Source: Stentor coeruleus
Taxonomy: Eukaryota > Ciliophora > Heterotrichea > Heterotrichida > Stentoridae
Direction of reading: 5' to 3'
DNA: 44,355 nucleotides
Assembly: GCA_001970955.1 (NCBI GenBank)
Contig: MPUH01000590.1
Span: 1-44,355, forward strand
Shown here: piece after piece, positions 1 to 12,100 of the stretch
How the letters are laid out: each line of letters begins with the position of its first letter
Numbering within the stretch: position 1 is the stretch's first letter
Notes under the pieces: model-generated
What the model saw: the letters and a program-made list of their open reading frames with translations, nothing else
Told to the model about the DNA's origin: nothing
The model's database searches: none
Program-made: the position numbers and the translations under genes

Positions 1-3000
1 CATGCTCAACATGCTCAGGCACTTTTGTTATGGCTGGAGCTGCTGATAATCTACATATATGCTGCAGTAATGGATATTATTGGGATGGAAGTGCTTGCCA
101 CATATGTGATACATCATGCAGTTTATGCGACTCAGCAACAGATTGCACAGAATGCAAAGATGGCTATGCTAGAACACTTACTACAGGGCTTTGCTTTATA
201 TTAGACCTCTATTGGGATTCATCCTATCAAGAATATTTCAACTTTGATCCTTATTATGGTTTCCTCAACCTCAGATCAAATGGTAACAGATTCGTCTTTT
301 GATCCTTATTATGGTTTCCTCAACCTCAGATCAAATGGTAACAGATTCGTTTTAAGAGTATTTAATGCAGATACATCATCTATAAAAGAATGCAATCATT
401 ACTTTACTGCAATAGATACCTTTGGTACATCTCCAACATGCACACTAAAAAATCCTTTCGAATTGGAAGTTAAACTAGGAGATGGTTGGTCATTTTCCCC
501 TAGTGTAACTCTTACAACAAGTGAATCATTTTTAATGAGAGAAGGAACTCCTAAAATTTATGGAAGTGGTGTTAATTTAGCAGTAGTCTCTATTACAAAT
601 CAAGTAATTTTCCCAAGAATATCAGGTAACTCCCATGCAATATTTACTTGTGCAGGATTAACATCATATTATTACAGCTCTGCTCAATCATATGGCATAA
701 GGAAAAATACATTTGCTTATGAATGGTCTGTTTTAATAGGTGGTGCAGCTGTCTCTTCAGGAGGAGGAGATTACTTTACCATCAGATAAAACATCAAAGG
801 ACTTCTATGTACAGGAAGTAAAGTTACTTTACCATCAGATAAAACATCAAAGGACTTCTATGTAACAATAGTCGATCCCTCTTTGACATCATTTGACTTA
901 AATTTGCAGATTTCAAATAGTCCTTTTACAACTCAATCTAAGACTATGACTGTTTCAGTTTTAAGTGGAAGTAATAAAGTAACTTTCAAATTAAGCTCTG
1001 GCCAAAAATCGAATTATAAAAGATCTAATACAATTAGCATTGTACCGTTAAATGTTAATATATGTTCATGCACTGGGGCAATTACATATTCGTGGACTGT
1101 TATTAAAAAATCAAATGGGTCAACTACTTTAACTTCAAATAAATCTCAATTGCAAATAGCAGCTAAAACATTAAGCGCAGAAGATTATACAGTTAGTTTG
1201 ACAATTACCCTAGCTAATGGTGGATCTCCATGCACAGGTACAGAAACTTCTGATTTGACTATTGAAAAAAGTGATCTAATAATTTCTATTAACAAAGGCA
1301 GTAATATTGCAGTCACTAAATCTACAAATTTAGTTATCGATGCTAGTAAATCAAGTGATCCTGAAGGGTTTGCTTTAACCTATGCTTGGAGTTCATCTGT
1401 TCCCTCTGTTCTAGGTTCAGCTAATACAGCTTCTTCAACTTTGACTATCTCTAGTGGAAATTTTGGGACCACTATTTACTTCTTTTTAATATTGACCATA
1501 TCAGCAGAATCTGGGTCAAGAAGTAAATCTATGAAAATTGGTGTAGAAGTATGGTCAGATGTTCAAGTTGATGAAAGTATTCTATGCCCAAGTACTAAAG
1601 TTCAAAAAGCAAACTATGTCACTTTACAAGTAAAATATACAAACTTAGGAGCAACATCTCCTGCAATATCATGGGAGCAATCTGCTGGTATTTCATTTAC
1701 ATTACCAACATCAAATTTGCAGTTTTTAACATTTAGTCCAAATACGTTTTTACCAGGAGCTTCTTATGGATTTAAAGCTAAAATAACTTCAGCATCTCCA
1801 TCAGTGGTTGGAGAAGCTGTCTGCTTCTTTAAAGTAAATGCAGGACCAAGTTGCCCAAGTGCAGCAGAAGTTTCACCAACTACAGGTAAAGCTCTTATTG
1901 ATTCATTTAGAGTTTCAATCAGTGGATGCTATGATATTGATCAAGAAGATTTACCTCTTTCATATAAAATTTCTGGAATTAAAGATCCAAGTGTTTGCTG
2001 CTCATATTTACTCACTGCTGCTAATGAAAATGCATTAACTACTGGCTTTAAATTTTCAACAGGTTATAAGTATATTGAATATACATTTGCTGATTCTTTA
2101 GGAGATAGCATTAAAGTTGTAAGTAATTCATTTACAATCAATGCAAGAGTCAGATACTTAAAAGAAGATCAAGAACTGATTGATGAATACAAATTATTCA
2201 TTATCTCCCAAAATGTTATACCAGCAATAATCATGTTCCTTGATCAATATACAATTCCAGCAGAATTACTTGATATAATGTGGTCAGATTTTATATCAAA
2301 TATAGACAGCTTTTCAGGTGTAGAGTATATAGATATTTCAACCTCAGTTATTCTTGCCTTTGTAGATTCTAATCAAGATCCTCTTTTATTAAAAGAAAGA
2401 ATTGAAACTTACCTAAAGTTTTTAAATAATGCTCTCAGTAATTTAACATTTTATGATGAAACAATAAACGAAAGAATTTTACAGATAGCTGAAAAAATAA
2501 TTATTGCAAATCCTACAATTGAAAATATCTTATCAACTAAACCTATTATTAAAAAACTATTAGGACAACAAAAAATCACAGGTAATTATGGTTACTTCGA
2601 AAATACTGCGCGTGTTTCAGTTGGTGAAATTGAAAATTTCATCTCAATTCTGAGCTCGTCGCCTATCATTCTCGGAGATAACACAATTACTGTTAGTGAT
2701 TGGAATTTAGGAAATCAAATGCTTGTTAAGATAGAAGCTATAGCTTTTTCAGTAGGAAATTATTCAGATGTTGTAGATATTGCTATTGAATCAGAAAAAA
2801 GCTTAGACGGAAATGAAATTCAGGATCATGATCCAATTTATCTAGAAGTTCCTGATGATTCGTTTGTAATTGATATGAGGTTTTATGGTGCTGAAGATTT
2901 TGAGTGCCAATCATATGCCGATGGTGTTTGGACAAACGATGATTGTTCTGTTTTATCAACTTCAAATGGCCAAGCTCAAGTTAGTATAAAGAAAAGTGGA

Positions 3001-3673
3001 ACTTTCACACTTAGTAAAAAAACAAATACATACTCATCAAGAATTCCATTCTATATCGTAATTTCATCAATCATAGCTATGGCACTCTTTATACCTTTCA
3101 TTTCATATTTTGATAGAAAAAATCATACTTACGTAAGTCTTTATACCTTTCATTTCATATTTTGATAGAAAAAATACCTATTTAAGTGTTCCCACATTTT
3201 CTGTTACTGTTGAAACTAGTCCTCATGGCACAGAAAATATGCCAAAATCATTTGAAACTAATGAACTAATTCATACAAATATAAAAGATTATCATCTATT
3301 ACTAAGCATGTTCAAATTTGATAAAACTTTCCCTCGCTTCAAAAAAATGTTGTTGATAATTGTAGGAGCATTGCTAATTCAATCTTATATGCTTAAATTT
3401 ACAGTTTTGAATCCATTGGCTATTGGAGTTATTTCCGCTTTGATAATGCTCCCATCTTCAGCTATTTGTTCTTATCTATTTATGAGTTTGAGAAACTTAA
3501 ATCATTATATTGCCGCCGTACTTATCTTTTTGATTAATTCAGCAAGTGTTATTGGAACATACTTCATATTGGGTAGTTCTGGATGGGTATATGCTTGGCT
3601 TATTGGTATTGCCGTTGAGATTTTCGTGAATCAGAGTATTATTATGCTTGCATTCAAGATTATCTATCATTAA
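1..3673 (+). CDS. REJ/polycystin-1-like surface protein, 5' partial and frame-disrupted
   Basis: The 5' end lies outside the window; the frame is open from base 3. Reading order: Cys-rich furin/growth-factor-receptor-like repeats (about 3-200), a beta-rich ectodomain, an REJ-like segment (about 1750-1990, with the LPGASY turn and a CYDIDQEDLPLSYKISG strand), a helical stretch, a degenerate GPS-like motif (about 2900-3015), a first membrane helix (about 3040-3110) and a C-terminal block with four more helices (3340-3673). It aligns end to end with the gene at 6174-12995, so the two are tandem paralogues. Three direct duplications (offsets 55, 53 and 52 bp, near 243, 771 and 3086) break the frame. 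Removing the first or third restores reading; the second also needs a local correction. The breaks could be assembly errors or real decay. Likely role, from family resemblance only: adhesion or sensing at the cell surface. Confidence 0.75.
243..352 (+). repeat. 55-bp-offset direct duplication inside CDS (frameshifting)
   Basis: A stretch beginning TTTGATCCTTATTATGG at 243 recurs at 298 with no spacer. The offset of 55 moves the frame by one, so the reading frame used upstream ends at 302 while the protein continues in another frame. The encoded peptide (FDPYYGFLNLRSNGNRFV) is seen once in the paralogue's equivalent position. Confidence 0.85.
771..865 (+). repeat. 53-bp-offset direct duplication inside CDS (frameshifting)
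   Basis: TTACTTTACCATCAGATAAA at 771 recurs at 824. The first copy is read in a frame that stops at 787-789; the second is read in the frame that gives VTLPSDKTSKDFYVTIVDPS, which matches the paralogue. Deleting one copy alone does not restore the frame, so the junction is probably mis-assembled or has an additional lesion. Confidence 0.8.
3086..3175 (+). repeat. 52-bp-offset direct duplication inside first membrane helix (frameshifting)
   Basis: TCTTTATACCTTTCATTTCA at about 3086 recurs at 3138. With one copy removed the protein reads on from the membrane helix (FIPFISYFDRKNTYLSVP) into the C-terminal block, exactly parallel to the paralogue (FIPFMIYLDKKNTYFSVP). Confidence 0.85.
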
Positions 3674-6173
3674 TAACTTAGAATTTAGAATTTAGGAATA
3701 AATCTTACTATTAGAATGTTTGTTATAGTTAATATTTTATAAATTGATTTCAATATGATATAAAAATACATAGAATCTAAAATTATTTTTTCTATCCTTA
3801 AAATAATAGTATAAATCCTTTATAATTTTTGAATATATAATAATATCTGATATGAAATAAATCCACACAGCTAATGTTTTAAAATTTAATAAATGTATTA
3901 GCAATCAGAGCTGAGCATCACATTATTGTAAAATTTTCGGAAAATGTTTGAAAGTAATAATACTTGATAAAAACTATAATACTTCTATTTTTAACGTTTT
4001 GATTATATAAATCTCGTGGAAAATGCCAATAAAATTTTACTTATACTTTATACAAAAAATAAATCCTAGTAATAGGTATATAAAATCTCTTAGAATATTC
4101 TAATAAATTTATATTTATACTTCATTCAAATATAATATCTGCATATTTTACCAGGATTAAGCTTAAATGTATCTTATCTATTTTTTAAGAATAAAAGTTA
4201 ATGCTATTAAATATCTCTAAGCTATTTTTCTCTGTATATTTATAAGTTTATCTTGATTAATTTTAATCTTATATATAATATTATCTAAATTTTCTTATAT
4301 AAAGAATTATATACTATATATTATTGTTATAAATACTTTGATATGATTTAAAACTTAAATTTTCAAGTATAAATAGGCTTATCACTACTTTTTTTACCCT
4401 GTTTTTGAATTATTCCAAACTTTTAGTATTTATTATGATATGATTCACTTCAATTGATTCAGAAGATTCTTCTATGCAAAAACACGAAAATATTTCCTGT
4501 TGAAATTCATTTTAGTTCATAAAATACTTAAAAGAGTTTTTTTGGAACTTGATTATGATCATTCAGAATTTTTAGGTCTTTTAAAGGGTTTATTCATTTC
4601 GGATAATTTAAAATAATTGGCCAGCAGTTTTTTTGCAATCTAGAGAATATTCTCAAAGTTTTTCCTAGGTTTAGGATAAATTTTGGGAAATTTAGAAGTT
4701 ATTTCTATATCACGAACACAAAATATTTGAAAGCTTAATTCTATTAGTCTAGGCTATAAAATTTAACTTGGTATGCAGCCTAGGATCATTTGGGCAATTA
4801 AAATTAATATGCTATATATGCATACACTATATAAAGGCATTTTTTGTTATAAAATAATAGTTTTTTTTCAGTCAGAACATCATTTTTGAGGGTATAAAAA
4901 CTTCTCTTTAGCAAACCATTCTTAGATTTCACTTATTTGAAGTTTAGAATATATAATATTATATAAAAAACTTATAAGCAAATATTTTCATAGTTTTTTC
5001 AAGATATTAATCTTTTGATTCCTTTCAAAGATTTTATTTAGGAAATAAATTCTCAAATATTTTCTTATGTCCTCATAGGATTGAAGAAGTCATTTTAATA
5101 CAATAATTATATATTTTAGGTGTATTCTTAAAGATAATTTTTTTGATTTCAAAAAGTAAATCCTTTTATTGTAAATTGAAAGAATAAGCTAGCCTAAAAA
5201 TTTAAAGCATTAAACCATCCTTATAGTATCCCTATACAAATTTATTGTGAATTTTAACCTAGTCCTCTAAGGGTCGATTTCAATTAAATATTTAATAAAA
5301 GCCAAATGATTGTTTCCGAAATTCTGAGTAAGATTTCAATCAAAGTCAATCTTTAGGATTATATAAAGGAGGATAGAGAAAAGTGTTTTTATCAATTTAT
5401 TTTATTGAGTTTTTGTCTTAAGGTGTCTAATCAATTTTATGTCTGGATACCTTATCTTTGTTTAGTTTGGTAATTTAATCTCATTAGCTTCTTGCCTTAT
5501 ACAAGTTTTTGATTAAGTCTGCTTGTTTTTCTGACAAAAACATGCAGCAATTCTTCGTAGATTAATTCAAAATCATTTTGCTTGCAGATGAATTTTTTGA
5601 GGTGACCAGATTAAGAGTGTTAAGATTACTAAGCCCTAAAACTATCTTAAACTTATTCTTACTCTATGGAAAAGTGCTTTCAAAATTATATTTTAAGTAT
5701 ATTTACATAAGCCGCAATATTAGCATCTCACATTTAGTTTATTCCTCTCCAGAAGATTGGATTTAGGTAAATTTTTATGGTAAAAATTTTGTATCTGATA
5801 GAAAAATATCTGTAAATTATTTTTTCCTAGCTTTAAGATTGTTTAGGTTAAATAAGGGGGCAAAAAAAGTTTATAATATCAAAATCAAGCTATAAATAAT
5901 AAAATGATATCAAAAATATTATCAGTGCCAATCTGTATTCATTTTATATATCCATTTGCTAGCAAAAAACCCATGGATCAATAGATTTACCGTAGAATAT
6001 ACTAGAAAAACACTAAAAAAAATATTCACGAAAAACATATAATTTTATTTCAAATCATTTTTTTCGTCAACTTTCATATAAATTTAGATTTTCATATCTT
6101 GGTAAACAAGATATAGTTCTTTTATCTGATACCTTTACAAAATCAAAACAGTGGCCTAATAATTATTAAAAAT
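3674..6173. other. Gene-free 2.5 kb spacer
   Basis: Very AT-rich sequence with stops in all frames. A 62-codon open stretch at 5578-5766 starts with TTG and has no recognisable features, so it is not called. No RNA gene, mobile element or tandem array was recognised. This is the longest empty stretch in an otherwise crowded window. It must hold the 3' end signals of the upstream gene and the promoter of the 2273-aa gene. Confidence 0.6.
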
Positions 6174-9100
6174 ATGGTCAAGAAAGGAACTAAAGTATTT
6201 CTACTCAGAGTTGGGCTTTGTCTCTTATGGATTATTTCCTTAGCCCAAGCATCTGAAAATGAGTTCAGTTCATCAAGAACTGAAGCTTTATCAAATCAAA
6301 GTAGTTTCCTGGATGATTGGCAAGCTACATTGATTATTTCACCAGAACTCAACTCATCTCCTTCATTCCAAGATCTAATTAAGCAGGATTCACAGCCAAA
6401 AAAGTTAGAAGAGAGTTTTACCCAAAGTTTAACCATAGACTGCTCCATGCTACTGAAGAATCTTCCTGGAAATGGACCTTATATATATGCAAGCACAAGT
6501 CAGAAAATCTCTAAAACAACCTTTTATAGATGTAAGAATACTCAAAGCAACCTTATAGGGATTCTTTTTATAAACTTAAACAAGCTTGATACTTCAAGTT
6601 TTGATACACTTTTTTCAAGTTTTTATGAGAAGTCAATAAATTCAAATAATGGAATTATTATTGCAAACCTATGCAGAAATGGCTATTTTGAACTTGAAAC
6701 CAGTAAATGTATCAAGCATGATAAGTTTAAGCGTACTCTTGCAAATAATTATGATGATATGATTGGTGGAGGTACTTATGTACTTACTGCTATTACTATG
6801 GTTGCAACTGAAGATTCACTTGATTATGAATTATTTACAACTTTAATTGTGGACTATATTACTGAAGTATCATGTGGTGCTGATTCTTGCAATGAAGGTT
6901 CAGCTTGTAGTGTTCCTGGATATTCGGAGATAGCTATTCAAGCAGCCATGCTTTTGTTTTCAAAAGCTATTGATTTCCCAGAAACTACTGATGATCAAAT
7001 AAGAACTCTTCTTGATTCATTAAGCTGTGTTAAATTCGCTGTTGACATAAAAAATTTCGAACAAAGTTCTTTGGATAATCTTAACTGTGCAATATACGGC
7101 TATTTAGATTACTGGAGCTTAGAATATGGAATAGCCTCAACTCAATATTTTAATTCTGCAGAATCTTCATATAACTTTTTGATAAACTTCTACTCAATGA
7201 TCTTTCAAGGTGGATATGAGTCTAGTACTTTTGAAGATATGCTAATAGAGTCTTCAAGTATTAATGTTTGTAAAAACGATCATTGCGAAATTTGTTCAGG
7301 AACAAAAGAAATTATTGTAAAAGCTGTGATCGGGTTAGGATCAAGCATTGATGGAAATTGCGATTTTAACAATGAGGATGATATAAATTTGGAATTTTTA
7401 ATGCGTGGAATAGAATTTGGCCCTGATTCAGATTTTGTAGCTTATAACATTGCGACAATTGGCACTTCAGGTGTTCCAAATAATTACTTTGAAACAGTAG
7501 TTTGGGGAGACTTTAGTAATGATTGTTTCCATAAAACATTTTACATTTCATTACATGCTGAACATGATAACTGGATTATCATAAATCCTGTATCTGAACC
7601 CTATGCAATAAATCAAGATAGTGCATCTTATTATCAAATCGATATCACTACTAGTGGTATTTATTTTTTGACAATAGACTGCAGCACCAAAGATTTTAAA
7701 TTGAATACAGTTGATGTAGAATGTAATTGTGACAGACATTGCTCACAATGTATGTCTGAAAGTACTTGCACAACTTGTTCTAGTGATTATCAATTAATTA
7801 CTACATCTAATTATGATTTATGTAAATGTCCAGCAGGAAAATTTGATGATGGTATAGGATGCATGAATTGTGATGAATCTTGTGAAACTTGTGTTAATAT
7901 TGCAACTTGTACAACATGTGTGTCAGATTATACTTTAGGCACTATAGCAGCAGATAAAATTCTTTGTTGTCGCAATGGATATTACCCTACAATATCTGGA
8001 TGTGAGGAATGTAATGAATCTTGTGAAGTTTGTATTAATGATTCAACTTGTACAACATGTATAGCAGACTATACTTTAGGTACTGCAGCAGTAGATACAA
8101 TTCTTTGTTATAGTAAAGATAAGAATACTCTTGCAAATAATTATTATGAAATGATTAATGGAGGCACTTATGTACTTACTGCTATTACTATGGTTGCAAC
8201 TGAAGATTCGCTTGATTATGAATTATTTACAATTTTACTTGTAGACTATATCGCTGAAGTAGCATGTGGTATTGATTCTTGCAATGAAGGTTCAGCTTGC
8301 AGTGTTCCTGGATATTCGGAGATAGCTATTCAAGCAGCCATGTTTTTGTTATCAAAAGCTATTGATTTCCCAGAAACTACTGATGATCAAATAAGAAATC
8401 TTCTTGATTCATTAAGCTGTGTTAAATTCGCTGTTGACATAAAAAATTTCGAACAAAGTTCTTTGGATAACCTTAACTGTGCAATATATGGCTATTTAGA
8501 TTACTGGAGTTTAGAATATGGAATAGCTTCAACTCAATATTTTGATTCAGCAGAATCTTCATATAACTTTTTAGCAAACTTTTACTTAATGTTTTTTCAA
8601 GGTGGATCTGAGTATAGTGATTTTACAGATACAACATTAGAGGCTTCAAGTATTAATGTTTGTAAAAACTATAATTATGAAATATGCTCAGGAACAAGAG
8701 AAATTAATACTATAGTTGTTGGCACAAAAGGAACAGAGATTGATGGAAATTGTGATTTCAATGATGAAGATGATATAATTATGGAATTTTTAATGCGTGG
8801 AATAGAATTTGGCCCTGATTCAGATTTTATAGCTTATGACGTTGCATTAATTGGTAACTCAGATTTTCTAGATAATTATTTTGAAGATGCAGTCTGGGGT
8901 GACTTTAGTAATGATTGCTTCCTTAAAACATTTTATATATCATATTACGCTGAACATGACAACTGGATTACCGTAAATCCTAGATCTGAACTCCATATAA
9001 TAAATCAAAATGATGAATCTTATCATCAAATCGATATTACTACTAGTGGTATTTATTTTTTGACAATAGACTGCAGCACCAAAGATTTAAAATTGAATAC

Positions 9101-12100
9101 AGTTGATATAAAGTGTAATTGTAACAGACACTGTTCACAATGTATGTCTGAAATTACTTGTACAACTTGTTCTAGTAATTATCAATTCATTAATAATGAT
9201 TTATGTGAATGCCCAGCAGGAAAATTTGATGATGGTGTAGGATGCATAGATTGTGAAAAATCTTGTGAAACTTGTGTTAATATTGCAACTTGTACAACAT
9301 GTGCGAAAGGTCATACTTTGGGTACTATAAATCCTGATTTGATTCTTTGCTGTGGAGATGGATATTACCCTGCAATAACTGGATGCGAGAAATGTAACAA
9401 GTCTTGTAAAACTTGTGTTAATGATTCAACTTGTACAGCATGTGCAGTTGACTATACTTTTAGTACTACAGCAACAGATGCAACTCTTTGCTGTAGCGAT
9501 GGATATTATCCTACAATAACTGGATGTGAGAAATGTGATAGCTCTTGCAGCAAATGTATTAATAATAAATTTTGTGAGGTTTGTATTAAAAACTGGCTAA
9601 AAGATACATCTAATAGTAACTACCCTAATGTTTTATGTGAAGAAAGTAAATACTACTGGGATGCTTCATATTTAGAATATTTCAAATACGATTATACTTA
9701 TGGTTATTTACTTCTAAGATCTAATAAAAGATTTTTATATAATATTGATGTATCATTAGAAAATATTACAAGCACAGCTAATTCATGTGCCTTTTATTTT
9801 GCAGATGTTTCATTTTTAGCAACTAATACAATATGCACATTAAAAAATCCTTTTGAATTACAAATAAAACTTGGAGATTGGTTTTCAGTTGATAGGTCAA
9901 CTGTTTTTACTTCAGCTAAAAGTTTTATAATGAAAGAAGGTACTTTGAAAATTTATAATGGTGGAACAAAAATCATGTTATCAGAATTTTCAGAAGATTC
10001 TAAAGCTATTATTTTAGGAAATGATGAGATTGTTTATGACTGTTCAGGAAGTTCGACATATACATATGCTGCTTCACAGTCGTTTGGGCTTGGATCTAAG
10101 AGTTTTGAATATTTTTGGTCAGTGTTAGGAGAAGGTGTAACCTTATCAGATCATAATAGTCAGATTGTTGATGTAACAGTTACATCTCCAAATTTAGCAT
10201 TATTTACATTGAATCTCCAAGTATCTATTAATTCCAAAACCTTTAGTTCATCATTAAAAGTAGCAGTTCATACTTCAGAAAATAAATTCACTTTCGGTCT
10301 TAATACTGGTAATAAAGCATACTTTACAAAAGGAACTTCATTCAGTTTAATACCACAAAATATAAATAGATGCGAATTTATGGGAACTTTTACATTTAAA
10401 TGGAATATATTTAACCCATATACAACAATTGAATATACAAGTACAAGTGAAGTTTTAGCTCCATTACTTAATACCCGGAAACTTAGAATTCCAAAATATT
10501 ATATGGATTACAATAATGATTATATTTTTATGCTCACAATAACATTGACTAATGGTGAAACCGTAAAAACAGCATTTGCTAAAAGTTTAATCAGCATAAC
10601 TAAATCTCCTTTAGTATTAGGCTTTTCAAGAGGATATGAAAATTTATTAGATATTAATTCTGACTTTGTTATTGATGCTAGTGGCTCTTATGATCCTGAT
10701 GATAAAAATTTGATTTCAACTCTTACACCTGTATGGACTTCAAATGAACCTTCAATCCTTTTTGGTATCGATGCAAACTCCTTAGCAATAACCATACCAT
10801 CAGCAAACTATGGATCACTAACTTACTTCACTTTAAAACTCACATTGACAAGTACCAGTGGTATGAGTGATTCATCAATAATTTCAGTAACATTATCTCG
10901 AGATGCAAAATATGATGTGAGGTTAAAACATCAAGGCATAAAACTAAAAAATTCCAATTACTCTCAACTAAAAATTCAATCAACTTTAGTAAGTTCAGTA
11001 ACTGGCATACCAATTATAAATTTAGTAGAAGTTTCTGGTCCATATTACTTAATATATTCAACATCATCAATTATCACACTTACACTAAATTTATTAATCC
11101 CAGGTGCATCATATGCATTTAAATCTTATATGAATTTAGATTCAGTTGATATTGGAAATACTATAACCTATGTAAGAATAAATCAAGGCCCAGTATGCAT
11201 AAAAGATTCTGCAGCAATAGTTAGTCCTAGTGTAGGAACATCGATGTCTACTTCTTTTAAAATTACTTTATCACACTGTTATGATGGTGATGAAGAAGAT
11301 CTTCCTTTACAATATAAAATATCAGGAATTAGAGATTCAACATGTTGCTCGATTTCATTAATTGGACAAAGTGAAAATAATATTATAACAGGATTTAAAT
11401 TTTCTAAAGGTTACTCAGCAATTGAATATACAATTAATGATGCATTAGGTGATACAATTAAAAAAAAAAGTAATTCTTTTATTATATCAAGTAGGTTAAG
11501 AAGCTTAAAAGATTCTCAAAATTTAATAGATGAATACTATCAACTCACTACAAACCAAAATGTCATCTCAGTAATTTCTTTGTTCCTTGATGAATATGAA
11601 AATCCTGCACAACTTCTTGATATTATGTGGTCAGATTTTAATAATAATCTTGATAGTTTCACAGGCCAAGAATATATAGAAGTAGTAAGTTCAATTATAT
11701 ATGTATTCTTAGATTCTAATCAAAATCAAGTGTTAATCAAAGAAAGGCTTCCGATATATATTTCTTTTCTTAATAATGCATTTTCTGAAATGAAATATTA
11801 TGATGAATCAATTGACAAGCGAATACTAAAAATTTCTGAAATTATAATCACGATAGATCCAAGTATCGATAATGTATTTCTAGCTAAAGAAATCCTTCAA
11901 AATTTATTTGATGTTCAAGAAATCATGGGTTCAGAAGGTTATTACCAGAATAATCCACATTGCTCGATTTTTGAAGTTGAAAATTTTGCTAATATTTTAA
12001 GATTAAGGCCTATGATTCTTGGAAATAATATTATTGAAATTGGTGAACTTAATGTTAAAAAAAATATTATAGTGAAAATTAAAGCTTTATCTTTTGCTAT

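Noticed and set aside
809..823. 15-nt GT...AG sequence (GTACAGGAAGTAAAG) between the two copies of the 53-bp duplication
   Set aside because: The upstream frame already stops at 787-789, so splicing here cannot rescue the reading; it looks like chance at the duplication junction.
3133..3168. 36-nt GT...AG stretch that could be an intron near the first membrane helix
   Set aside because: Its length is a multiple of three, while the downstream protein lies in a different frame; removing the 52-bp duplication explains the frame exactly.
5578..5766. 62-codon open frame in the long spacer
   Set aside because: It starts with TTG, has no recognisable domain, and its length is unremarkable for 2.5 kb of sequence.
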